The notes below the pieces were generated by a model that had not been told where the DNA came from, did not search any database, and saw only the letters and a list, made by a program, of their open reading frames with translations. From assembly GCA_046260765.1 (NCBI GenBank), contig JBHEOO010000014.1:17440-81439 (forward strand): a stretch of DNA of 64,000 nt, in the 5' to 3' direction. Within the stretch, counting starts at the first letter, position 1; each line of letters begins with the position of its first letter. This document shows positions 43,362-52,052 of this stretch, piece by piece. The position numbers and the translations under genes were made by a program. The DNA comes from Chromatocurvus sp046260765 (GTDB lineage: Bacteria > Pseudomonadota > Gammaproteobacteria > Pseudomonadales > Halieaceae).

Positions 43362-44057
43362 TCAGTTGCTTCCCGGAACCAGTGTTGTATTGAGTCCACA
43401 CTCTGTCTTGTTCATACCGAACCAGCGGGCATTGCGGGCATTGCCCTCGCCGAAGGCCTTGCTGGTACAGGGCTCGCAGCCGATGCTGAGGTAGCCGCTG
43501 GCCTCCATGGGGTGCTCAGGCAGATCGTGCAGCCGCCGATAGTAATAGACACTGCGGGCGTCCCAGCTGAGCATGGGATGGTAGCGCAGGCAGCCGTGGC
43601 GCGCCGGCTCTTCTTCCTGCATGGCGGCGCGTACATCGCTTTGATCCGATCGCACGCCATTGATCCAGACGCCGTTGGCCTGCAGCACCGGCTCCAGCGG
43701 CTGCACCTTGTTGAGATAACAGCAATAGTCCGGATCCGAGGCGTACAGGAGTCGCCCGGCGCGATCCATCTGTTTGATCTTGGGGACATCCGGACGCAGG
43801 GCGACGACGTGCAAGTTGAGCGTGTCTGCAAGTTGCTCGGCAAAGCGAATGGTGTCCGGAAACAGGAAGCCCGTATTGGTGTAGTACACAGGGATATCCC
43901 GATTGACGCGGCTGATCATGTGCAGCAGCGGCAGGCTCTGGGTCTGAAAGGAGCTGGTTGTGAATACCCGATTACCCGCATCGAGATAGGCGTGAATGCG
44001 GTCAACGATGGCATCCGCCCTCGCATCCAGTTCCCTGCTGTCCAATAGCTGCGCCAT
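43362..44057 (-). CDS. cysH: Adenylylsulfate (APS) reductase-type CysH family protein
   Basis: 231 residues. The [4Fe-4S] ligands are present as Cys112-Cys113 (YCCYLNKVQPL) and Cys194/Cys197 (GCEPC), and the C-terminal catalytic Cys220 sits in KTECGLN. These features mark APS-type, not PAPS-type, reductases. It reduces activated sulfate to sulfite with thioredoxin. The PP-loop-like TTSSFQTQS binds the nucleotide. It is coupled to an epimerase and not to other cys genes in view, which is uncommon. Confidence 0.88.
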   Translation of the reverse strand: MAQLLDSRELDARADAIVDRIHAYLDAGNRVFTTSSFQTQSLPLLHMISRVNRDIPVYYTNTGFLFPDTIRFAEQLADTLNLHVVALRPDVPKIKQMDRAGRLLYASDPDYCCYLNKVQPLEPVLQANGVWINGVRSDQSDVRAAMQEEEPARHGCLRYHPMLSWDARSVYYYRRLHDLPEHPMEASGYLSIGCEPCTSKAFGEGNARNARWFGMNKTECGLNTTLVPGSN

Positions 44058-44335
44058 GAACCCGGCTCCCAGAACAAAAGCGTGAGTCTACAGCTATAAA
44101 GCGCAAAGTTTTTAGATTATTTTGTTTATAACTTATACGGCAGCATGCTATCGAGCAGAGGCCTGACGCGGCTTTCACTCCTGCCAAGCCGGCTGAGGTT
44201 TCTGACATTATCGCCGGGTGTTTCCATTTGCAGATAGACTCGCTGCCGTCTTATCGCTGCGTTTTGATGGGTCAGTTTGCAGTGAAAAAGAGCATGCATC
44301 AATCAGTGTGATAACAGACGTCGACCTTCCTCTTT

Positions 44336-44437
44336 TTAGCCGGATTCCTCGAGAGGCCCGTCCTGATCGCAGCCAACCAGCGTGATCGCCATGGTACTGA
44401 TGAGCAGGGCTGCTGCAATGCTTTCAAAAATCTTCAT
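44336..44437 (-). CDS. Tiny putative lipoprotein
   Basis: 33 residues: a Lys-containing start, a hydrophobic signal (ESIAAALLISTMAITLVGC) with lipobox LVGC at residues 20-23, then only ten residues (DQDGPLEESG). Related small lipoproteins, as I recall, carry a further charged tail of about 20 residues, so this copy may be shortened. It precedes no other gene closely on its strand except the BON lipoprotein 48 bp upstream, with which it may share a transcript. Confidence 0.55.
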   Translation of the reverse strand: MKIFESIAAALLISTMAITLVGCDQDGPLEESG

Positions 44438-44484
44438 GTCTGTGTGACTCCGTGGTTGTGGTGAGACAGCGCCTGGCGATTGGT

Positions 44485-44796
44485 CTATTTGAGCGTCATA
44501 TTATTTCTGACTGAACTGACGCCCTCTATGCTGCGTGCGATCTCTACAGCTCTATCCATTGATTCTTTTGACTCGACGAAGCCGCTGAGTTGAACAACGC
44601 CTTTGAAGGTTTCAACACTGACTTCGCGCGACCTGACAGTAGAATCCTCAACGAGCGCAGCTTTTACTTTTGTTGTGATGACGGTGTCGTCAATGTATTC
44701 CCCGGTGCTCTCGTTCGTAGCACTTCCGGCACAGCCAAGTGTACCCATCAGGGTAACTGTGAGTAGTGCCGCTAAAATTGTCTTCATAAGGTTCAT
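44485..44796 (-). CDS. BON-domain lipoprotein (OsmY-like)
   Basis: 103 residues with a lipoprotein signal (ILAALLTVTLMGTLGC) and one BON domain (IDDTVITTKVKAALVED...VQLSGFVESKESMDRAVEIARSIEGV). BON proteins are periplasmic and bind phospholipid or stabilise the envelope under osmotic stress. I start at the ATG at 44796; an alternative ATG lies three codons on. The mechanosensitive channel 2 kb away also carries a BON domain. Confidence 0.85.
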   Translation of the reverse strand: MNLMKTILAALLTVTLMGTLGCAGSATNESTGEYIDDTVITTKVKAALVEDSTVRSREVSVETFKGVVQLSGFVESKESMDRAVEIARSIEGVSSVRNNMTLK

Positions 44797-45055
44797 GGTG
44801 TTTCTTTGCCGTTTGCTGACTTGGTTGGCATTCACAATGACAGTACGTCCTTTGATTATCTGTGCGGCGTCGCACCCATGCATGAAAAGTCGCTTTGTTC
44901 GTTGCCGCGCAGACAGTCCTTGGCGTTTGCTAAAAAATTACAGATGTGTGCCGGCAGTGCATAATCCCGTCAGCGTCCCACCGCAACATCAACGACCCAC
45001 AGCAGCCCACAACAGTTCACAACAACATCATCGTCTCTAAACAACGGAGAAAACC

Positions 45056-45304
45056 ATGACTGAATCAGTCAAAGGCAATCACGCCACGACAGACTGCGTC
45101 TCTGAGCGTGCGCATGAATCAGTAGATCGTATTGCCGGCGCGGCAGGGAAGGGCGAGGAAAGAATTCGCCATGAGGCGGCCGATGCCGAGGCGCGTGTCA
45201 GGGACCTTGGAGAGATGGCCCGGGAGAAATCTGACGAAGCCTTGCGCACGGTTGATATTTTCGTACGATCCAAAGTCGACGCTCGCCGCCGCCTTTTTGC
45301 CTGA
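45056..45304 (+). CDS. Small charged helical protein, possibly DUF883-like
   Basis: 82 residues, almost entirely charged helix with Ala/Glu/Arg heptads (DRIAGAAGKGEERIRHEAADAEARVRDL). It resembles the soluble part of ElaB/YqjD (DUF883) ribosome-associated stress proteins. The C-terminal membrane helix those proteins use is missing: the frame stops after SKVDARRRLFA. GGAGAA precedes the ATG. It sits upstream of the baeRF-type and HPF-like genes on the same strand. Confidence 0.6.
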   Translation: MTESVKGNHATTDCVSERAHESVDRIAGAAGKGEERIRHEAADAEARVRDLGEMAREKSDEALRTVDIFVRSKVDARRRLFA

Positions 45305-45376
45305 GGCGCGCTGGCGCACGGTACTGGTTTGATTGACGTGTTACGCTCAGTTCGCAGGCTCATGGAGGATATAAAT

Positions 45377-46537
45377 ATGTCAGTGAACAGTGTCGAACAG
45401 GATGCCGCAGCGGGACTGTGGGATGAATGCGATCCGCCATGTCTGTCGCTCTTCCAGCCAACGCATCGTAGCCACCCGGATAATCAGCAGGATTCGATAC
45501 GCTTCAGGAATCTGATAAAAGTGCTGGAAGAATCGCTGCGGCAACAGTTTGATGAAGAAGAGATAAAGCCACTGCTCGAGCCCCTGCTGGCCCTGGCAGA
45601 GGACCGCCCGTTCTGGAACTCCACCTTCGATGGCCTGGCCGTGCTGCGTGACCGAAAGGTGTTCCGGGTTTACAAGCTCCAGCGCCCCGTCGCCGAATTG
45701 GCGGTCGTGGCAAACAGTTTTCACATCAAGCCCCTGTTGCGCATTCTGCAGTCAGCAGATCGATATCAGGTGCTGGCCTTGAACCGCAATGAAATGAAGC
45801 TGTTCGAGGGAAATCGCGACGTGCTTGACCATATTGCAGCAGCAGATGGCGTTCCCAGCACGCTCACCGACGCACTTGGCGAGGATCTGACCGATGCGCG
45901 ACAAACGGTCTCAGCGTACGGCGGTACGGGTGGCGGTCAAGCACCCATGCACCATGGCCATGGTGGAAGGAAGGCAGAGTTGGACCATGATGCGGAGCGA
46001 TTCTTCCGCGCCGTGGATCGTGCGGTCCTTGAGCACCACTCCAGGCCTTCTGGATTGCCGTTGATTCTCGCAGCCTTGCCAGAGCACCATCACATGTTTC
46101 ACGAGCTCAGCCACAATCCGCTCCTGATCGACGAGAGCGTCGACGTGCATCCCGATTCCCTCGACTCCATTGACAAGTTCCGGGAGCGGGTCTGGCAAAC
46201 TATTGAGCCTCACTACCTCGCGCGTCTCGCCGCGTTGGTGGAGATGTTCGGCAATAGCCGGGCCAAGGGCCTCGCGGCAGATGACCTTGCAGAGGTTGCC
46301 CAGGCAGTTGTTGGTGGGCGCGTGGCGACGCTGCTGATCGAGGCGCGTCGGGAAATACCGGGTCGAGTCGATGCAGCCAACGGCGAGCTTGAGTTCGATG
46401 AGCTGTCTAACCCGGAATTTGACGATGTGCTTGACGACCTTGGCGCCACCGCGCTCAAGATGGGCGGTGAGGTGGTCGTTGTGCCGACGGAACGTATGCC
46501 AACCGGCACGGGCATTGCTGCAATCTACCGCTACTGA
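45377..46537 (+). CDS. baeRF-family (archaeo-eukaryotic release-factor-like) protein
   Basis: 386 residues resembling the bacterial archaeo-eukaryotic release factor group (baeRF, probably baeRF3 or 7). The N-terminal half has the HIKPLLRILQSADRYQVLALNRNEMKLFEG strand-helix core. The C-terminal half ends LGATALKMGGEVVVVPTERMPTGTGIAAIYRY, like eRF1/Pelota-type domain 3. The family is proposed to act on stalled ribosomes. I use the ATG at 45377 because GGAGG lies 8 nt upstream. The next gene, 10 bp on, is an HPF/RaiA-like ribosome-binding protein. Confidence 0.75.
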   Translation: MSVNSVEQDAAAGLWDECDPPCLSLFQPTHRSHPDNQQDSIRFRNLIKVLEESLRQQFDEEEIKPLLEPLLALAEDRPFWNSTFDGLAVLRDRKVFRVYKLQRPVAELAVVANSFHIKPLLRILQSADRYQVLALNRNEMKLFEGNRDVLDHIAAADGVPSTLTDALGEDLTDARQTVSAYGGTGGGQAPMHHGHGGRKAELDHDAERFFRAVDRAVLEHHSRPSGLPLILAALPEHHHMFHELSHNPLLIDESVDVHPDSLDSIDKFRERVWQTIEPHYLARLAALVEMFGNSRAKGLAADDLAEVAQAVVGGRVATLLIEARREIPGRVDAANGELEFDELSNPEFDDVLDDLGATALKMGGEVVVVPTERMPTGTGIAAIYRY

Positions 46538-46547
46538 GGCAAAAAAT

Positions 46548-46865
46548 ATGCTTATTCAGATAAACACCGATGACAATATCGACAAATCCAGCAAATCGCA
46601 GGAAAAGACGGAAGCGGCGATCAGAGAAGTACTGGAGCGCTTTGAGGAGCTGGTGACGCGTGTTGAAGTTCACCTCAGCGATGAGAATAGCGACAAGAAA
46701 TCCGGCAGCGACGATATACGCTGCCTCCTCGAGGTCAGGGTGGAAGGCCGGCAGCCCCTGGCGGTGACTGAGTCAGCGGCGACGGTCCAACAGGCTGTCG
46801 ACGGAGCGGCACGCAAGATGCGGCGTTCTCTGGACAGCGTGCTCGGCAAGCTGCAAAAGCGCTGA
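46548..46865 (+). CDS. HPF/RaiA (sigma54 modulation)-family ribosome-associated protein
   Basis: 105 residues with the HPF N-domain layout: an initial strand, a helix (TEAAIREVLERFEELVTRVEVHLSDE), then strands and a second helix (VQQAVDGAARKMRRSLDSVLGKL). HPF/RaiA proteins bind the 30S decoding site and hibernate ribosomes. Its divergent sequence and short length suggest a YfiA/RaiA-like accessory copy. It is 10 bp downstream of the baeRF-type gene and likely cotranscribed. Confidence 0.8.
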   Translation: MLIQINTDDNIDKSSKSQEKTEAAIREVLERFEELVTRVEVHLSDENSDKKSGSDDIRCLLEVRVEGRQPLAVTESAATVQQAVDGAARKMRRSLDSVLGKLQKR

Positions 46866-46899
46866 TGATCCTGCGCGCTGCGCACAAGCCATCGCTGTA

Positions 46900-48303
46900 T
46901 TATTCCTTTGGCGATCCATGCTCCAGCAGGTCCTGATCCAGTAAGATGGCGCGCTCATGCGCCACCTGTACATCAAGATCGTGATTCACCGAAACGTCTG
47001 CCTCGACGTCGTCCGGCGCACGCGGTTTGCGTACCCGGGGTGCTGCAGCAGCCGCGATGTCGGAATTTTCCGAGTCCGCGGTTATCAATTGTACTCGGTG
47101 GATCAGGTCTGGATTGCCCATCCCTTCGCCGTCTATAGCGCACTTGACCTGCCTGATTGCCTCGCTGCGGGTTTTGGCGAAGTCGACCTCACGCTGGTCC
47201 AGCCAGGCGAAAAAATCGATAAAAACTGACGAATCGCCCACGGATTGGATAATAGCCAGTGGTTCCGGTTTCGTGGTTATTGCGGGCATGTTGTGCAGGG
47301 TAGCTATGCCGAGAAGCCTGACAGCATTGAGATCTTTCCCCGGGTCGATCGCCAGGGTGAACTGCAGGCGTCGTAACGGGTTGAGGCTGTAGTTGAGCAG
47401 TACGCCCTTGAAGACCAGGGCGTTGGGCAGGCGCAGGTGGTTGCCATCCATCGTCATGAGGACCGTGGCGCGGGAATTCAGCGATATCACCTTGCCCTCA
47501 TGGTCATTCACCTTGATGTGGTCACCCGGAGAAAAGGGTCTGCGCAAGCTCAAAAGCACGCCGGCAAGATGATTCTCGGCGATTTCCTTGAAGGCGAGGC
47601 CCAGTATGATACCGAGGATGCCGGCTGAGCCGAGCACTGCGCCGACCAGGGCTGTCGCCCCAAGGAGATCCAGCGCTATCAACAAGCCCGCGAGCAGCAT
47701 CGTCAACTGCACGACCCGCCCCAGCACGCTGTCCAGATAGGGATTGTCGCTACCCAATCGCAGCAAATGTAGCCTCCCGGCCAGCCAGCGTCCGAACCAG
47801 ATGAACCCCAGAACGACACCAGCGGCCACCAGCAGTAGCGGCAGTGACGCCACCATTCGCAGCAGCTTCTCCTGCGACTGCGCCAGTGCCGGGCTGACGC
47901 GGTCACGCAGGCTTGCGTTTATCGATATGTGCTGCTGCACCGAAATAACGCCCTCGATGCTGCCAGCAATCGACTCAGCCAGTTCACGATCTTCAGCGTC
48001 AATCACGGTACCCGAGAGAGTGACAACGCCGGCGCTGACATTGGCTCTAACGTTCTGTAGATCATCGTTCCGGGATAGACGGGCAGAAAGCCGCGTGGCG
48101 ATGCGCGCATCATCACGCGCCGCGCTGGCATATTCCTCGGCCACAAGAGCGGGGTCGATCTCTGCTTCCGCAGTCGGCTTCGCGACTTCCGATACGGGCT
48201 CTTGCTGCGCCGATGCTGCAATCGGCAGCATCGTGCATCCAAGCATAAGTAGCCCAAGGCCCCAATAGCGGTTCGAGTAGCGGTTCCAGTCAGTAATGCC
48301 CAT
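46900..48303 (-). CDS. Mechanosensitive ion channel (MscS family) with N-terminal BON domain
   Basis: 467 residues with a signal peptide (GLGLLMLGCTMLPIAASA). A periplasmic BON domain (ARIATRLSARLSRNDDLQNVRANVSAGVVTLSGTVIDAEDREL) precedes three membrane helices. The pore helix (GSAGILGIILGLAFKEIAENHLAG) and the cytoplasmic MscS beta domain (FSPGDHIKVNDHEGKV) follow, then a charged tail. It releases solutes on hypo-osmotic shock. The ATG at 48303 replaces a TTG one codon earlier. It converges with the HPF-like gene 34 bp away. Confidence 0.9.
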   Translation of the reverse strand: MGITDWNRYSNRYWGLGLLMLGCTMLPIAASAQQEPVSEVAKPTAEAEIDPALVAEEYASAARDDARIATRLSARLSRNDDLQNVRANVSAGVVTLSGTVIDAEDRELAESIAGSIEGVISVQQHISINASLRDRVSPALAQSQEKLLRMVASLPLLLVAAGVVLGFIWFGRWLAGRLHLLRLGSDNPYLDSVLGRVVQLTMLLAGLLIALDLLGATALVGAVLGSAGILGIILGLAFKEIAENHLAGVLLSLRRPFSPGDHIKVNDHEGKVISLNSRATVLMTMDGNHLRLPNALVFKGVLLNYSLNPLRRLQFTLAIDPGKDLNAVRLLGIATLHNMPAITTKPEPLAIIQSVGDSSVFIDFFAWLDQREVDFAKTRSEAIRQVKCAIDGEGMGNPDLIHRVQLITADSENSDIAAAAAPRVRKPRAPDDVEADVSVNHDLDVQVAHERAILLDQDLLEHGSPKE

Positions 48304-48728
48304 CAAGGCCTCAGCGAGTTACTCTGGCCGCGCCGATTCGCGAACCTGTTCTTAGGTGCTAGCGGCCTCGGCCTTTGCCGCTTGTACGCCTCGATCGCTT
48401 GCTTCTCCCAGCATATCACCTTCGAAACCGGTCGATGGCACTAGAGCTCCTAGGTCCGCGTCGATTGCGTCTCTGGCGAATGTTCATGCCGTTGTTTTCG
48501 AAACTGGCGGCTTGTTCAGCGTTGTCCCGGCGGGCGAGAACATCAAGAATACGATCCGGGGCTTACGCTGTCGGTTCGTTGACGCAAAAACAGCAAAGCA
48601 GGGGTCAGTCGCTCCCGTTTGCATTTTTTCATTCCGACTTGATTGAGATCATGTCAACGCGGCGCGCTGTTCTGCAGACTGTGCCGATGCATCGCCACGT
48701 CTAGCGAGACTCGCGCAAGGAGGCAGTC
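48304..48728. other. 425 bp region without an intact gene
   Basis: No supported gene. On the minus strand a short open frame ending at the TAA 48352-48354 reads protein-like (FARDAIDADLGALVPSTGFEG and so on), but it is closed upstream by a TGA near 48490. It may be the tail of a lost stress-type gene. The promoters of both flanking genes must lie here; none was assigned. Confidence 0.4.
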
Positions 48729-49421
48729 ATGAAGCAAACACGGTCTGAGCGGCGCTTGCTCTCCGCGATTGCGCTTCTGGCGGGTCTCGGGGCTACGCTG
48801 CTGGCGCTGGCGCCGGCGGCAGACCTGCCGCCCGTATCGGAGGAGGGGCATCGGCCGCTGCGGGAAAATCCTGCGGGCCCCGAGCCCGATCCTACGCCGC
48901 CGGCAGGCTTTACCGGTTACCCGGACGCTCCGGATTTTGACCTGGTGTCGCGGCGCGAGGCCCTCAGTCATTACCCCTGCGCCGAGTGCCATGCGCACAT
49001 GCCGGCCAATCCCGAGCGACGCAAGCTGTTTTCGCCGCACCCGGGTGTCCTGGATCACGGTGATGGTCGCTTCTGGTGTCTTGACTGTCACGATGCAGAA
49101 AACCGCAACGAGCTGACCACACTTGCCGGTGGAGCTGTCGACTTCGATCGCGCTGATCAGGTCTGCAGCCAGTGCCACGCGGGTGTGCACCGTGACTGGA
49201 CCTTCGGTGCGCACGGAAAGCGAGTCGCGCGATGGCAGGGAGAGCGAAGCGCCTACAGCTGCGCGCATTGCCATAATCCCCACGATCCCCGGGTGCGCCC
49301 GCGGGCGCCGGAGGGACCTCCGGGCGTCCGTGCGGGTCTTGAGCCCATGCCGGATAAGGGCAGGAAACACCCGCGGGTTTATCCCTGGCAGCCGGTGGAT
49401 GAGGAGAGCGAGCATGACTAA
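48729..49421 (+). CDS. Tetraheme c-type cytochrome
   Basis: 230 residues with an N-terminal signal/anchor (LLSAIALLAGLGATLLALA). Four CxxCH heme sites follow: CAECH 84-88, CLDCH 117-121, CSQCH 146-150 and CAHCH 178-182. It passes electrons in the periplasm. Position and size recall the cytochrome of DsrMKJOP- or Nrf-like modules, though DsrJ is a triheme protein. The 3' end overlaps the Fe-S protein start by 8 bp, so they are coupled. Confidence 0.9.
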   Translation: MKQTRSERRLLSAIALLAGLGATLLALAPAADLPPVSEEGHRPLRENPAGPEPDPTPPAGFTGYPDAPDFDLVSRREALSHYPCAECHAHMPANPERRKLFSPHPGVLDHGDGRFWCLDCHDAENRNELTTLAGGAVDFDRADQVCSQCHAGVHRDWTFGAHGKRVARWQGERSAYSCAHCHNPHDPRVRPRAPEGPPGVRAGLEPMPDKGRKHPRVYPWQPVDEESEHD

Positions 49422-50337
49422 GACGCAGATCGAGTCTATCGACCGGGGGCGCCGTCGGTTCCTTGGCGCTGCCGCCGGCGCCGGTGCTGCCGCGGCGGGT
49501 ACTGCGGCAGCTCCCGCCTGGGGTGGCAGCACGTTCATGGACGCCATGGGCAGCTTTTTCCAGGGTCATTACCAGCGCATGAGTGATGAAGAAATATCTG
49601 ACGCCATCGGGCGCATCGAACGCCGCGCAAAACGGCGCTATGACGTGGACATCATCTGCCGGGATCAGCCGCCACAGGAGGATGTCGTCTTTGGTTATGC
49701 CCTGAATATCAGCAAGTGCCAGGGGTATCGGGACTGCGTTTCTGCCTGCGTTCGCGAGAACAATCAGGATCGGGGTTCTCAGATGGAGTACATCCGCGTT
49801 CTGCAGATGGACCAGGGTAGCCAGAACCTCGAGCATTCGGAGCATTACTATGACCCGGCGACCGTGCCGGTGGAGGGCAAGTATTACCTCCCGGTGCAGT
49901 GCATGCAGTGCGATAACCCGCCCTGTGTGAAGGCCTGCCCGGTTCAGGCCACCTGGATGGAGCCCGACGGAATCGTTGTTGTGGACTACGACTGGTGCAT
50001 CGGCTGTCGCTACTGCATGACGGCCTGTCCGTACATGGCGCGGCACTTTAACTGGCGCGAACCCCAGATTCCGGCCGAGGAGATCAACCCGAATACCCAT
50101 TACCTGGGTAACCGGCCGCGGCCGAAGGGTGTCGTGGAGAAATGCCACTTCTGCACCCAACGCACGCGGGAGGGGCGGCAGCCAGCCTGCCAGGAGGCCT
50201 GCCCGACCGGTGCGCGGATCTTCGGCAACCTGCTGGATCCGGCGAGCGAGATCCGCTACGTGCTGGAGAACAAAGCGGTGTTCCGTCTCAAGGAAGAGCT
50301 CGGCACAGAGCCGAAGTTCTGGTATTTCACAGACTGA
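49414..50337 (+). CDS. Tat-exported four-cluster Fe-S electron-transfer protein (DsrO/NrfC-like)
   Basis: 307 residues. The Tat motif RRRFLGAAAGAGAAAAG sits at the N-terminus. Four cysteine clusters of ferredoxin type follow: CQGYRDCVSAC, CMQCDNPPCVKACP, CIGCRYCMTACP, and CHFCTQRTREG with CQEACP. It would be a periplasmic subunit carrying electrons between the membrane NrfD-like protein and the cytochrome. The ATG at 49414 has GGAGAG upstream. No molybdopterin catalytic subunit is adjacent. Confidence 0.92.
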   Translation: MTKTQIESIDRGRRRFLGAAAGAGAAAAGTAAAPAWGGSTFMDAMGSFFQGHYQRMSDEEISDAIGRIERRAKRRYDVDIICRDQPPQEDVVFGYALNISKCQGYRDCVSACVRENNQDRGSQMEYIRVLQMDQGSQNLEHSEHYYDPATVPVEGKYYLPVQCMQCDNPPCVKACPVQATWMEPDGIVVVDYDWCIGCRYCMTACPYMARHFNWREPQIPAEEINPNTHYLGNRPRPKGVVEKCHFCTQRTREGRQPACQEACPTGARIFGNLLDPASEIRYVLENKAVFRLKEELGTEPKFWYFTD

Positions 50338-50347
50338 GGGCCGGGCG

Positions 50348-51607
50348 ATGTTACTGAGTTTTATGCGTGATGCCATTGCCGTGATGTTCCGCGGTGAACG
50401 CAATTACTGGCTGTGGCTCGGCGCCTTGGCGCTGCTGGTTCTGGTCGGGGTCGCTGCCTACAGCGTCCAGTTACGCGAGGGCCTGATCGTCACGGGCATG
50501 AGCGACCAGGTGTCCTGGGGGTTCTACATCTCCAACTTTGCGTTTCTCGTGGGGATTGCCGCCGCTGCGGTACTCCTGGTGATCCCGGCCTATGTGTTCC
50601 ACCGCAACGATATCAAGTCGGTGGTGCTTATCGGCGAGGGTCTCGCCGTCGCAGCCGTGCTGTGCGCCATGCTGTTCGTGATTGTTGACCTCGGCCGGCC
50701 CGACCGCTTACTGCACATGCTGCCATTCATCGGCAGATTCAATTTTCCGCAATCCATGCTCGCCTGGGATGTGGTTGTACTGTCGGGCTACCTGCTACTT
50801 AACCTTGCGATCCCCTTTTACGTGCATTACTGCCATTATCGGCAGCAGGAGCCCAGTTTTGCGGCCTATTTTCCCTTCGTCGTTCTGGCCATGTTCTGGG
50901 CGATTTCCATCCATACGGTGACCGCATTCCTGTTCTCCTCCAACACTGCGCGACCCTTCTGGCATGTCGCATTGCTCGGCCCCCGCTTTATCGCCACGGC
51001 GTTCGTATCAGGTCCTGCGCTGATTATTCTGCTTCTGCAGCTGATTGACCGCTTCACCCGCTACCCGGTACCGAGAAGTGTCATCGACACCCTGGCGGTA
51101 ATCATGACGGTTGCGCTGCAGATCAGTCTGTTCTTTGTTGGCGTCGAGCTGTTCACGGATTTCTACAACGAGACCGCACACGCAGCCTCGGTGCGTTACC
51201 TGTATTTCGGGCTCGACGGGCTTGCCCGCCTGGCACCCTGGGTCTGGATCGCGCTGGCGATGAATCTTGTGGCAGTGGTTATTCTCATGGTCAACCCGTT
51301 GCGCCGCCAGCTCAGGCTGCTCAACGCTGCCTGCGTGCTCGCATTTGTCGGAATCTGGATCGAGAAGGGGATGGGCTTCGTGGTGCCGGGATTCATTCCC
51401 ACGCCCCTTGGAGAGGTTTTCGAGTATTCGCCAAGCGGCGTAGAGTTGATGGTGACGGTGGGCATCTGGGCGTTTGGTGCCCTGGTCTTCACGCTGTTCG
51501 CCAAGGCCAGTATTGCCATCAGCCTTGGTGATGTCAGCGCGACGCGCGCGGAAAAACCCGCGGCAACAAAATCTACAGGAACGGCTCCGGGAACAGCTAC
51601 CGGCTGA
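50348..51607 (+). CDS. NrfD/DsrP/HybB-like membrane quinone-interacting subunit
   Basis: 419 residues with about ten membrane helices. NrfD-like family signatures are present (SWGFYISNFAFLVGIAAAAVLLVIPAYV, GRPDRLLHML, MLAWDVVVLSGYLLLN). It oxidises or reduces quinol at the membrane and exchanges electrons with the Fe-S partner encoded 10 bp upstream. The C-terminal Ala/Thr/Lys tail is low complexity. Its 3' end overlaps the convergent cytochrome c gene by 11 bp. Confidence 0.92.
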   Translation: MLLSFMRDAIAVMFRGERNYWLWLGALALLVLVGVAAYSVQLREGLIVTGMSDQVSWGFYISNFAFLVGIAAAAVLLVIPAYVFHRNDIKSVVLIGEGLAVAAVLCAMLFVIVDLGRPDRLLHMLPFIGRFNFPQSMLAWDVVVLSGYLLLNLAIPFYVHYCHYRQQEPSFAAYFPFVVLAMFWAISIHTVTAFLFSSNTARPFWHVALLGPRFIATAFVSGPALIILLLQLIDRFTRYPVPRSVIDTLAVIMTVALQISLFFVGVELFTDFYNETAHAASVRYLYFGLDGLARLAPWVWIALAMNLVAVVILMVNPLRRQLRLLNAACVLAFVGIWIEKGMGFVVPGFIPTPLGEVFEYSPSGVELMVTVGIWAFGALVFTLFAKASIAISLGDVSATRAEKPAATKSTGTAPGTATG

Positions 51608-51911
51608 GAATCCAGTCGATGACAACCGACAACTGGTCATCTGTCAGCTGCGAGGGCGTGACCGGTGGCATGGGAGCTTCGCCCCAGTTGCCCCGGCTGA
51701 CGGCGCGCATTTTATCCTGAAGGTCTACCGCGGCGCCTTCCTGGTCCTGGTAACGCTCTGCAATTGCCTGCCACGACGGCCCCAATCCTGGCTCTTCTGC
51801 CTGGTGGCATGCGCCGCAGCCTGCAGCAGCGGCGAGCTGTGCCGGTTCATCCTGCGCATTCGCAGCAAGCGCAAGCGCTGAAATTGCCAGGGGATAAAAC
51901 AAGCGTTGCAT
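51597..51911 (-). CDS. Small class I c-type cytochrome
   Basis: 104 residues with a signal peptide (FYPLAISALALAANA). The heme site is CGACH (Cys32, Cys35, His36), with Met81 in PMPPV as the probable sixth ligand: a cytochrome c-551-like carrier. It lies convergent to the quinone module and could be its soluble partner. The ATG at 51911 is preferred; the frame is open upstream without a signal peptide. Confidence 0.88.
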   Translation of the reverse strand: MQRLFYPLAISALALAANAQDEPAQLAAAAGCGACHQAEEPGLGPSWQAIAERYQDQEGAAVDLQDKMRAVSRGNWGEAPMPPVTPSQLTDDQLSVVIDWILSR

Positions 51912-52052
51912 AGTGACTGCCTCCGTTGCCCGAACGAAAATCCAGAATACACCGGTATATTGGCCAGGGATCACGCCTGTCCGATAAGCGGCTACGGTAA
52001 ACCTACACAGTCATGACATGGCCCGGGTTGATCGCGATCAAGGAATCGGGCG

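Noticed and set aside
48356..48704. Plus-strand frames in the 425 bp gap
   Set aside because: Two overlapping frames of shadow composition without SD or homologous features.
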